Positions 57,449-64,000 of a DNA stretch of 64,000 bases are shown piece by piece. Within the stretch, counting starts at the first letter, position 1, and the number at the start of each line of letters is the position of its first letter. Location: positions 1-64,000 of the forward strand of contig NZ_WSSB01000001.1 of NCBI RefSeq assembly GCF_009831765.1, read 5' to 3'. The translations under genes were made by a program, and so were the position numbers. Origin of the DNA: Craterilacuibacter sinensis (GTDB lineage: Bacteria; Pseudomonadota; Gammaproteobacteria; Burkholderiales; Chromobacteriaceae). The notes beneath the pieces are model-generated. The model saw only the letters and a program-made list of their open reading frames with translations. It was not told where the DNA came from and ran no database searches.

Positions 57449-58390
57449 ATGACGCAAACCAAGCAAGGCGGCTTGCCGCCAGGGTTCCAGCTGGACGAGT
57501 ACACCATTGTGCGCGAACTGAGCACCGGCGGTTTTAGCCGGGTGTATCTGGCGCTGGATCGCCACGATAACAAGTTCGCCATCAAGGAATATCTGCCGCA
57601 GGCATTGGCCAGCCACTCTGCCGAATATCGGGTCGTGGTCGATAACGAATTGGATCGCGATACCTTCCGCATCGGTCTGAAATGCTTTTTCGAGGAGGCG
57701 CGGGTGCTGGTGGGTATTAATCACCCCAATGTGGTGCGGGTGAGCAATATCTTTCCGGCCAACCAGACCGTCTATATGGTGATGAGCTATAAGTCCGGGC
57801 GCTCGCTGGCGCGCGAGATCGAACTCTTGGGCGGCAGCTTGCCCGAGCCCAGGCTGCGCCAGTTGTTTGCCGAACTGATTTCCGGCGTGCGCGAGGTGCA
57901 TCGCCACCACTTGCTGCATCTGGACATCAAGCCGGCCAATATCTATCTGCGCCGTAGCGGCTCGCCTATCCTGCTCGATTTTGGCTCTGCCAGGCAGAAT
58001 GCCTTGCAGCAGGATAAGCGCTTTGTATCCATGTATACCCCGGGCTTTGCGGCTCCCGAGCAGCATCAGGCCAAGGGCAAGTTGGGTCCATGGTCCGATA
58101 TTTACAGTCTGGGGGCTTGTCTTTATGCCTGTCTGGGTATTGGTGCGCCCATGGCCGCAACCGTCCGCACTAGCGATGCGCTGCCGGCGCTGGCTAAGGC
58201 GCGCACGCGCTATTCCGCCGAGCTGTGTACTTTGGTGGCACAGTGTATGGCGCTGAATGTCGATGATCGGCCTGGCAGCCTGATGCAGCTGCAAAAAAGC
58301 CTGAACAGCCCGTATACCGAGCCACCGCCACCGGCCAGGGGCTTGTGGCAAAAAATGAGTGCCTGGCTGCACCCGGAGGTGGATGCATGA
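57449..58390 (+). CDS. Serine/threonine protein kinase (Hanks type)
   Basis: 313-aa eukaryote-like kinase with no membrane segment. ATP lysine K46 (FAIKEYL), glycine-rich STGGFSRVY, catalytic D159 in HLDIKPANIY, and DFG at 177-179. The usual HRD arginine is leucine (HLD), making it a non-RD kinase, so activation-loop phosphorylation may not be needed. No sensor domain. It overlaps the PP2C gene by four bases (ATGA), so the pair is coupled. Target unknown. Confidence 0.92.
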   Translation: MTQTKQGGLPPGFQLDEYTIVRELSTGGFSRVYLALDRHDNKFAIKEYLPQALASHSAEYRVVVDNELDRDTFRIGLKCFFEEARVLVGINHPNVVRVSNIFPANQTVYMVMSYKSGRSLAREIELLGGSLPEPRLRQLFAELISGVREVHRHHLLHLDIKPANIYLRRSGSPILLDFGSARQNALQQDKRFVSMYTPGFAAPEQHQAKGKLGPWSDIYSLGACLYACLGIGAPMAATVRTSDALPALAKARTRYSAELCTLVAQCMALNVDDRPGSLMQLQKSLNSPYTEPPPPARGLWQKMSAWLHPEVDA

Positions 58391-59235
58391 AGTTTCTCTG
58401 GAGTGGTGGCAGCAGTCTGGGGGGACGCCGGTATAACGAAGACCGGGTGCTGATGCTGCATTCGCGCGAGGCGGTATTGCTGGCGGTCGCCGACGGCATG
58501 GGGGGCCATCTGCATGGCGAACTGGCATCGCAAATGGTGATCGATACGCTGTCCCATCTGTTTGCGCTGGCTGCGCGTCCGCGTCTGGCCGACCCCGCCC
58601 GTTTTTTGCAGGATGCCTTGCATGAGGTGCAGCATGCGCTGGTGCGTCTGGCCTTGTCGCGGCGCTTTCCCGAAGTGCCGTCCACCACGGTGGTGGCGGC
58701 GCTGGTTCAGGACGAGAAGCTGTATTGCGCCTGGGCCGGAGACTCGCGCCTGTATCTGCTGGAGCACGGGGCGGTGAGCTGGCGCACGCAGGACCATTCG
58801 ACCGTGCAGCGCTTGCTGGACAGGGGGCTGATTAGCGAGGACGAGGCGCTGGTCCACCCCGAGCGCAACCGCATTTATAGCTGTCTGGGCGGGACAGATA
58901 GCCCGCTGATCGGGCAGGCCGGCCCCTTGTCCTTGTCGGCGGGATCCACCTTGCTTCTGTGTTCGGATGGCGTATGGTCGCAGATGCGCGAGCACGAGCT
59001 GGTACGGGCACTGAGTGCGCGCGCCTTGACGCAGGTGGTGCCGGCCTTGCTGCAGGTGGCCGAGCGCCGGGGCGGTGCCAGTAGCGACAATCTCAGTGTC
59101 GCCGCCATGACCTTGCTGCCGGCGTCGCGTAGCGGTGCCGGGGTCGTCGATAGTCAGGATGCGCCGGAAATCCCCGACGCCATGATGGCGGCACTGGAGA
59201 GCGAGATGATGGCATCAGGGCGCAGCCTGCTGTAA
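58387..59235 (+). CDS. PP2C family serine/threonine phosphatase
   Basis: 282-aa metal-dependent phosphatase. Motifs: YNEDR at 16-20, [15 protein letters not shown] at 31-45, [17 protein letters not shown], and SSDNLSV near the end. These contain the Mn2+-binding aspartates. It forms a writer-eraser pair with the kinase directly upstream (start ATG lies within its stop). Comparable pairs occur at T6SS or cell-wall loci, but neither is present here. Confidence 0.93.
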   Translation: MKFLWSGGSSLGGRRYNEDRVLMLHSREAVLLAVADGMGGHLHGELASQMVIDTLSHLFALAARPRLADPARFLQDALHEVQHALVRLALSRRFPEVPSTTVVAALVQDEKLYCAWAGDSRLYLLEHGAVSWRTQDHSTVQRLLDRGLISEDEALVHPERNRIYSCLGGTDSPLIGQAGPLSLSAGSTLLLCSDGVWSQMREHELVRALSARALTQVVPALLQVAERRGGASSDNLSVAAMTLLPASRSGAGVVDSQDAPEIPDAMMAALESEMMASGRSLL

Positions 59236-59320
59236 TCCGTTGTTCTTTTGCGGCCGGCCATGCTTACGGCCGTGCCGCAAGTTGCTGTACAATCTCGCGT
59301 TTTTCCCAGCGAGCTGCCTT

Positions 59321-60037
59321 ATGCGACCCTCCGAGCGAAGTGCCGACACCCTGCGCCCCGTGCGTCTGACGCGCCACTATACCCGCCATGCCGAAGGCTC
59401 GGTGCTGGTCGAGTTCGGCGATACCAAAGTGATCTGTACAGCCAGCGTCGAAGAGAATGTGCCGTCTTTTCTCAAGGGCAAGGGGCAGGGCTGGGTGACC
59501 GCCGAATACGGCATGCTGCCGCGCTCGACCAATAGCCGTATGCGCCGCGAAGCGGCCAGCGGCAAGCAGTCCGGCCGCACCCAGGAAATCCAGCGCCTGA
59601 TCGGGCGCAGCCTGCGCGCGGTGGTCGATTTGAAAAAGCTGGGCGAGCGTCAGATCGTGATCGATTGTGACGTAATCCAGGCCGATGGCGGTACCCGCAC
59701 CGCCAGTATTACCGGCGCCTTTGTCGCGCTGTCCGACGCCATCGCCGGCCTGATCGCCGCCGGCAAACTCACTGAAAGCCCGATTACCGACCATATTGCT
59801 GCTGTTTCGGTCGGTGTATTCGAGGGGCAGGCGGTGCTGGATCTGGATTATCCGGAAGATTCGGCCTGCGAGACCGATATGAATGTGGTGATGACGGGGG
59901 CCGGCCATTTTGTCGAAGTGCAGGGCACGGCCGAGGGCGTGCCGTTCAGCCGCAGCGAGCTGAATGCGCTGCTTGATCTGGCGGAAAAAGGCATACGCGA
60001 GCTGATTGCCTTGCAGCAGGAGGCCTTGCAGTCGTGA
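59321..60037 (+). CDS. rph: Ribonuclease PH
   Basis: 238-aa phosphorolytic 3' exoribonuclease trimming tRNA precursors. Family motifs: [30 protein letters not shown] (divided across residues 11-42), [14 protein letters not shown] and [13 protein letters not shown]. The TACAAT at 59288-59293 is a likely -10. I start at 59321 (MRPSERSAD), the standard start for the family. Overlaps dusA by four bases. Confidence 0.95.
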   Translation: MRPSERSADTLRPVRLTRHYTRHAEGSVLVEFGDTKVICTASVEENVPSFLKGKGQGWVTAEYGMLPRSTNSRMRREAASGKQSGRTQEIQRLIGRSLRAVVDLKKLGERQIVIDCDVIQADGGTRTASITGAFVALSDAIAGLIAAGKLTESPITDHIAAVSVGVFEGQAVLDLDYPEDSACETDMNVVMTGAGHFVEVQGTAEGVPFSRSELNALLDLAEKGIRELIALQQEALQS

Positions 60038-61029
60038 GCCGCAAAGTTCTTCCCCCGCGCACCCTGTCCATTGCCCCGATGCTGGACTGGACCGACCGTC
60101 ACTACCGTTATTTCGCCCGCCATATCACGCGCAATACCTGGCTTTATACCGAGATGGTGACCACCGGCGCGCTGATTCATGGCGATGTAGCGCGCCATCT
60201 GCGCTTTGACGAGGCCGAGCATCCGCTGGCCTTGCAACTGGGCGGCTCCGACCCGGCCGATCTGGCCAAATGCGCGCGTCTGGCTCAAGAGTGGGGCTAC
60301 GACGAGGTCAACCTTAATGTCGGCTGCCCGTCCGAGCGCGTGCAAAAGGGCGCGTTCGGCGCCTGCCTGATGGCCGAGCCGCATCTGGTGGCCGATTGCG
60401 TCAAGGCCATGCGTGACGCTTGCGATATCGATGTGACCGTCAAGCACCGCATCGGTATCGACGATGTCGAGCACTATGACTTTTTGCGCGAGTTTGTCGA
60501 TATCGTGGCCGGGGCTGGTTGCCAGACTTTTATCGTGCATGCGCGCAACGCCATCCTCAAGGGTCTCAGTCCCAAGGAAAACCGCGATATTCCGCCCCTG
60601 AAATACGATTACGCCTATCGCCTCAAGCGCGAGCGTCCCGATCTGGAGATCCTGCTTAATGGTGGCATCAAGACCCAGGCCGAAATCGACCTGCATCTTG
60701 AGCATGTGGACGGGGTGATGGTCGGGCGCGAGGCTTACCATAATCCGTGGATCATGGCCGATTGGGATGCGCGTTACTATGGTGATACCGGCCCTGCGCC
60801 CGAGCGCGAGGCGGTGGTGGCGGCGATGCTGGACTACACCCGGCGCGAACTGGCCGAAGGCAATAAGCTGCGCAATATCACGCGCCATATTCTCGGCCTG
60901 TATCAGGGCGTGCCCGGTGCGCGCCAGTGGCGGCGCATGCTGTCGGATGCCGCCCTGCTTGCCGGTGCCGACGAAAAGCTGCTGCTGCAGGCGATTCCGC
61001 CGGCCAACTATGGCCTGTTGACCGATTGA
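60034..61029 (+). CDS. dusA: tRNA-dihydrouridine(20/20a) synthase
   Basis: 331-aa FMN enzyme reducing U20/U20a in the tRNA D-loop. [14 protein letters not shown], the active-site Cys segment [17 protein letters not shown], and INGG-like LLNGGIKTQ are diagnostic for DusA. GTG start overlapping the rph stop (GTGA), so translation is coupled with rph. A hairpin (CGGCAAAC / GTTTGCCG, 61071-61091) follows. Confidence 0.94.
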   Translation: MSRKVLPPRTLSIAPMLDWTDRHYRYFARHITRNTWLYTEMVTTGALIHGDVARHLRFDEAEHPLALQLGGSDPADLAKCARLAQEWGYDEVNLNVGCPSERVQKGAFGACLMAEPHLVADCVKAMRDACDIDVTVKHRIGIDDVEHYDFLREFVDIVAGAGCQTFIVHARNAILKGLSPKENRDIPPLKYDYAYRLKRERPDLEILLNGGIKTQAEIDLHLEHVDGVMVGREAYHNPWIMADWDARYYGDTGPAPEREAVVAAMLDYTRRELAEGNKLRNITRHILGLYQGVPGARQWRRMLSDAALLAGADEKLLLQAIPPANYGLLTD

Positions 61030-61119
61030 GCAAGCTGCCGCAGCGCGTCGATGCGGCCCGATTTTTTTGGCGGCAAACGTGTTGTTTGCCGTCGTGTACT
61101 TTGTGGAGGTGGACCTGAA

Positions 61120-62190
61120 TTGAACAAGCTGACTGTGACTCTGTTGTCTGCGCTGGCGTCTGCCAGCGTGCTGGCTGGCCCGAACGACGTGCTCCATTTG
61201 TATAACTGGAGCGGTTCCCTGTCGGATGCAATCGTTAAACGCTTCGAGAAAAGCTGTGATTGCAAGGTGGTACAGGATTACTACGGTGACAATGAGGAAA
61301 TGCTGGCCAAGCTGGCGGCAGGTGCCAAGGGCTACGATGTGGTGTTTCCGTCGTCCTTTGTGATCCAGCCCATGGTCAAGCAAAAATTGTTGCAACCGCT
61401 GAATAAACAGTTGCTTCCCAATTTCAGGAATGTCGACCCGGTTTACCTCAACCAGAGCTACGACCCGGGCAATCGATATGAAATCCCGACCGTATTGAGC
61501 CTGACCAGTGTCGGCTACAACCAGACCAAGCTTAAGGCGCTGGGGGTGGATCCGACGAGCTGGTCGGTGATTTTCGATCCCAAGGTGCTGGCCAAGATCA
61601 AGGGCAAGGTGACGGTGCTGGATAGCCCGCGCGAAGTATTCACCGCCGCGCTGTTTTATTTGGGCAAGAACCCGAATCAGGCGACCGAGGCAGACTATCG
61701 CGCCGCCAAGAAGGTGATTGCCCAAGCCAAGCCTTACTGGGCTGCCTTTTCCAACGCGAGCTACTTGAAAGAACTGGCGGTGGGCAATATCTGGGCGTCG
61801 CTGGGTTATTCGACCGAGTTTTACCAGGCGATAGAAGACGCCAGGCAGGCCAAGCGCCCGTTTGTGCTGGCGATGACGCCACAGCGCCAGGGTAACGAGC
61901 TGGGGGTGGACACCATGGCCATCCTGTCCAGTGCCAAGCGCCCGGATCTGGCACACCAGTTCATCAACTTCATGCTGGACGGCAAGAATGCGGCCGAGCT
62001 GACCAATCTCAATGGCGCGACCAATCCGGTCAAAACCGCGCTGCCATATTTCCGTAGCGACCTCAAGGCCAATGCGGTGATCAATCCAAGCCCGCAAACC
62101 GTGGCCAAGTGGACGGTGCTCAAGGAGCAAAGCCCGCGCGAGCGCCGCCTGATGAACCGCCTGTGGACCGAGGTCAAGGCGGGGAAATAA
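61120..62190 (+). CDS. Polyamine ABC transporter substrate-binding protein (PotF/PotD-like)
   Basis: 356-aa periplasmic protein that would bind putrescine or spermidine. Signal peptide MNKLTVTL...VLAG, then LHLYNWSGSLSD, a signature of PotD/PotF. Within the mature part, YDVVFPSSFVIQPM and NELGVDTMAI contribute to the polyamine site. I place the start at the TTG (61120), with GGAGG about 10 bases upstream; the frame is open to 61051 but without a signal-like start. No ATPase or permease genes adjoin, so this is an orphan binding protein. Confidence 0.85.
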   Translation: MNKLTVTLLSALASASVLAGPNDVLHLYNWSGSLSDAIVKRFEKSCDCKVVQDYYGDNEEMLAKLAAGAKGYDVVFPSSFVIQPMVKQKLLQPLNKQLLPNFRNVDPVYLNQSYDPGNRYEIPTVLSLTSVGYNQTKLKALGVDPTSWSVIFDPKVLAKIKGKVTVLDSPREVFTAALFYLGKNPNQATEADYRAAKKVIAQAKPYWAAFSNASYLKELAVGNIWASLGYSTEFYQAIEDARQAKRPFVLAMTPQRQGNELGVDTMAILSSAKRPDLAHQFINFMLDGKNAAELTNLNGATNPVKTALPYFRSDLKANAVINPSPQTVAKWTVLKEQSPRERRLMNRLWTEVKAGK

Positions 62191-62193
62191 AGG

Positions 62194-62275
62194 GTAGGGT
62201 GGGTTAGGCCGCAGGCCGTAACCCACCTTGCTGTGATGGCGGGATACGCTGCCTTCGGCATCTAACCCACCCTAC
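62194..62275. repeat. Inverted-repeat element, GTAGGGTGGGTTA type
   Basis: GTAGGGTGGGTTA (62194-62206) and TAACCCACCCTAC (62263-62275) are perfect 13-bp inverted repeats, with a second hairpin GGTGGGTTA-GGCC-GCA-GGCC-GTAACCCACC nested at 62198-62226. It lies in the gap before rdgB. Confidence 0.7.
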
Positions 62276-62290
62276 AAGTAAGGAAAAACC

Positions 62291-62884
62291 ATGTTCGACA
62301 AACTGGTTCTTGCCAGCAATAACGCCGGCAAGCTGCGCGAGTTTTCCGCTTTGTTTGCGCCGCTGGGCATCACTCTGGTCCCGCAGCGCGAACTGGGCGT
62401 GGACGAGTGCGCCGAGCCGTATCACAGCTTTGTGGAAAATGCGCTGGAAAAAGCGCGTCACGCCAGTCGTGTGACCGGCCTGCCGGCGCTGGCCGACGAC
62501 TCCGGCATCTGTGTGGCGGCGCTGGGTGGCGCTCCGGGCGTGCTGTCGGCGCGCTTTGCCGGCGAGCCCAAGTCGGATGCACGCAATAATGCGCTCTTGG
62601 TCGAGAAGCTGCAGGGCGAGAGCAACCGCCGCTGCTGGTATACCTGCGTGCTGGTGCTGGTGCGCCATGCCGATGACCCGCAACCCCTGATTGCCGACGC
62701 GGTGTGGATGGGCGAGGTGGTGGATACGGCGGCAGGCGAGGGCGGCTTCGGTTACGACCCTTATGTCTGGCTGGCCGACTATGGCTGTACCGTGGCCGAA
62801 TTGCCGTCCGACGAGAAGAACCGCGTCAGCCACCGCGCGCAGGCGATGCAGGCGCTGCTGGCCAAACTCAAGGCCTTTGCATGA
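62291..62884 (+). CDS. rdgB: dITP/XTP pyrophosphatase
   Basis: 197-aa HAM1 family enzyme hydrolysing non-canonical purine NTPs. Starts KLVLASNNAGKLREFSALF; ADDSGICVAALGG is the catalytic motif; GFGYDPYVWL and the conserved SHRAQAMQ end it. The AAGGAAA upstream is its ribosome site. Overlaps hemW by four bases. Confidence 0.95.
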   Translation: MFDKLVLASNNAGKLREFSALFAPLGITLVPQRELGVDECAEPYHSFVENALEKARHASRVTGLPALADDSGICVAALGGAPGVLSARFAGEPKSDARNNALLVEKLQGESNRRCWYTCVLVLVRHADDPQPLIADAVWMGEVVDTAAGEGGFGYDPYVWLADYGCTVAELPSDEKNRVSHRAQAMQALLAKLKAFA

Positions 62885-64000
62885 GCGTGATCGATATTTC
62901 GGCGCTTAGCGGTGGCCTGAAAGAGCTGCCGCCCTTGTCGCTTTACATCCATTTTCCGTGGTGTGTGCGCAAGTGTCCGTATTGCGACTTCAATTCGCAC
63001 GAGGCTAAAAACGGCTTCGACGAAATGGGCTATGTCGCGGCCTTGCTGGCTGATCTGGAAAGCAGCCTGCCGCAGATCTGGGGACGGCCGGTGACGACCA
63101 TCTTTATGGGCGGCGGTACACCCAGCCTGTTTTCGGCGGCGGCGATGGATGCCTTGCTGTGCGGCATACGCGCGCGGGTACGCCTGCATCCGGATGCAGA
63201 AATTACCATGGAAGCCAACCCCGGCACCTTTGAAAGCGACAAGTTCAAGGGCTATCGTGCGGCCGGCATCAACCGCCTGTCCATCGGCGTGCAAAGCTTT
63301 GATCCGGCTTTTTTGCAAGGACTGGGGCGGATACATAATGGCGACGAGGCGCGCCGGGCGGTCGACATCGCGCTGACGCATTTCGACAACGTCAACCTCG
63401 ACCTGATGTATGCCCTGCCTGGGCAGACGCCGGAACAGGCGCTGTCCGACATCGATACCGCGCTTGGCTACGGCATCACCCATCTGTCGGCCTATCACCT
63501 GACCATCGAGCCCAATACCCTGTTCGCGCGTTATACGCCGGCCAATCTGCCGGACGACGAGCGCTCGGCTGATATGCAAGAAGCGATCGAAGCGCGGCTG
63601 GCCGCCGCCGGGTTCGAGCATTACGAGACCTCGGCCTTTGCCAGAGCCGGATACCAATGCCGGCATAACCGTAATTACTGGACCTTTGGTGATTATGTCG
63701 GCATCGGTGCCGGCGCCCATGGCAAAATCAGCTCGCACGCCGGCGTATTGCGCGAGGCGCGCTACAAGCAACCGGCTGCCTATCTGAAGGCGGTCGCAGC
63801 CGGCAAGCCGGTGCAGGAAGCACACAAGGTCGGGCGGCAGGACCTGCCGTTCGAGTTCATGTTAAATGCGCTGCGCCTGACCGGCGGCTTTGAAGAAGAA
63901 CTGTTTGCCGCCCGCACCGGCTTGCCGCTGGTGTTGATTGCGCGCGAACTGAAGCAGGCCGGGCAAGACGGCCTGCTGGAACGCACGGGCGGCCTGATTC
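62881..64000 (+). CDS. hemW: Radical SAM heme chaperone HemW (3' end beyond window)
   Basis: Begins at 62881, overlapping the rdgB stop, and runs off the right edge (373 codons present). Radical-SAM cysteines C28-x3-C32-x2-C35 (PWCVRKCPYCDF). HemW features IFMGGGTPSLF, EANPGTFESDKFKGYRAAG, LDLMYALPGQT and GIGAGAHGK follow, and VMLNALRLTGGF-like FEFMLNALRLTGGFEEEL identifies the HemW C-terminal domain. It carries heme to respiratory enzymes rather than acting as coproporphyrinogen oxidase. Confidence 0.93.
   Translation, partial: MSVIDISALSGGLKELPPLSLYIHFPWCVRKCPYCDFNSHEAKNGFDEMGYVAALLADLESSLPQIWGRPVTTIFMGGGTPSLFSAAAMDALLCGIRARVRLHPDAEITMEANPGTFESDKFKGYRAAGINRLSIGVQSFDPAFLQGLGRIHNGDEARRAVDIALTHFDNVNLDLMYALPGQTPEQALSDIDTALGYGITHLSAYHLTIEPNTLFARYTPANLPDDERSADMQEAIEARLAAAGFEHYETSAFARAGYQCRHNRNYWTFGDYVGIGAGAHGKISSHAGVLREARYKQPAAYLKAVAAGKPVQEAHKVGRQDLPFEFMLNALRLTGGFEEELFAARTGLPLVLIARELKQAGQDGLLERTGGLI

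Noticed and set aside
59848-62226. Long antisense frame (about 792 codons) over rph, dusA and the polyamine-binding gene
   Set aside because: The three sense genes are well supported by family motifs; the antisense translation has no recognisable family and a biased composition.

Overview
This 64 kb window is a GC-rich chromosomal segment of a motile, Gram-negative betaproteobacterium. I place it in the Neisseriales (Chromobacteriaceae/Aquaspirillaceae neighbourhood). The reasons are a very long Neisseria-like LigA beside zipA, a polar-flagellum type gene set (fliC-flaG-fliD-fliS-fliT), a yicC / kinase / phosphatase / rph / rdgB / hemW block and a YqgE-RuvX pair. The placement is inference from gene content; the end of the rRNA operon at position 1 carries only 5S sequence.

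Layout. Positions 1-290 are the tail of an rRNA operon with two tandem 5S-plus-terminator units. Positions 291-3511 (minus) are a pstSCAB phosphate-uptake operon. A large unknown protein (3931) and a membrane-bound diguanylate cyclase (5512) follow. 7854-12001 (minus) is a putrescine/GABA catabolic block (gabT-gabD-puuB). 12279-18452 (minus) is a complete tetR-MFP-RND-TolC efflux operon, divergent from argB and a CBS-domain gene. 20054-25176 is a glutarate-degradation unit: an IclR regulator with twin operators, glutaryl-CoA dehydrogenase, a class III CoA-transferase and the ETF-ubiquinone oxidoreductase that accepts the electrons. At 25280-25408 there is a possible aromatic-amino-acid attenuator: a short Tyr/Trp-rich leader peptide, then a hairpin, in front of an unrecognised gene.

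26529-33001 holds housekeeping and accessory genes: an RbgA-type GTPase, a secreted M20 carboxypeptidase, and a MocR regulator divergent from a PaiB/rhodanese/GNAT operon. 33023-45150 (minus) contains hpt, galU, ligA, zipA, tonB, a NarK-type nitrate transporter and smc. 45390-47283 has yqgE, ruvX and a methylthioinosine phosphorylase. 47393-55568 is a flagellar cluster: flagellin lysine methylase fliB, a textbook sigma-28 promoter, flagellin, flaG, fliD, fliS, fliT, a DUF2802 protein, a fliK-like gene and an FlhB-tail paralogue. The window closes with yicC (minus), a Ser/Thr kinase-PP2C phosphatase pair, rph, dusA, a periplasmic polyamine-binding protein, rdgB and the start of hemW, which runs off the end.

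Several intergenic repeats are present: a MITE-like element and a hexamer repeat between flaG and fliD, REP-like palindromes (41557, 55145, 62194) and a G-quadruplex-forming tract between smc and yqgE. I saw no CRISPR array, tRNA gene, prophage or transposase. The most unusual observations are the orphan attenuator-like leader (25280), the twin IclR operators (20906/20926), the flagellin-methylase/flagellin pairing, and the kinase/phosphatase module in the rph locus.
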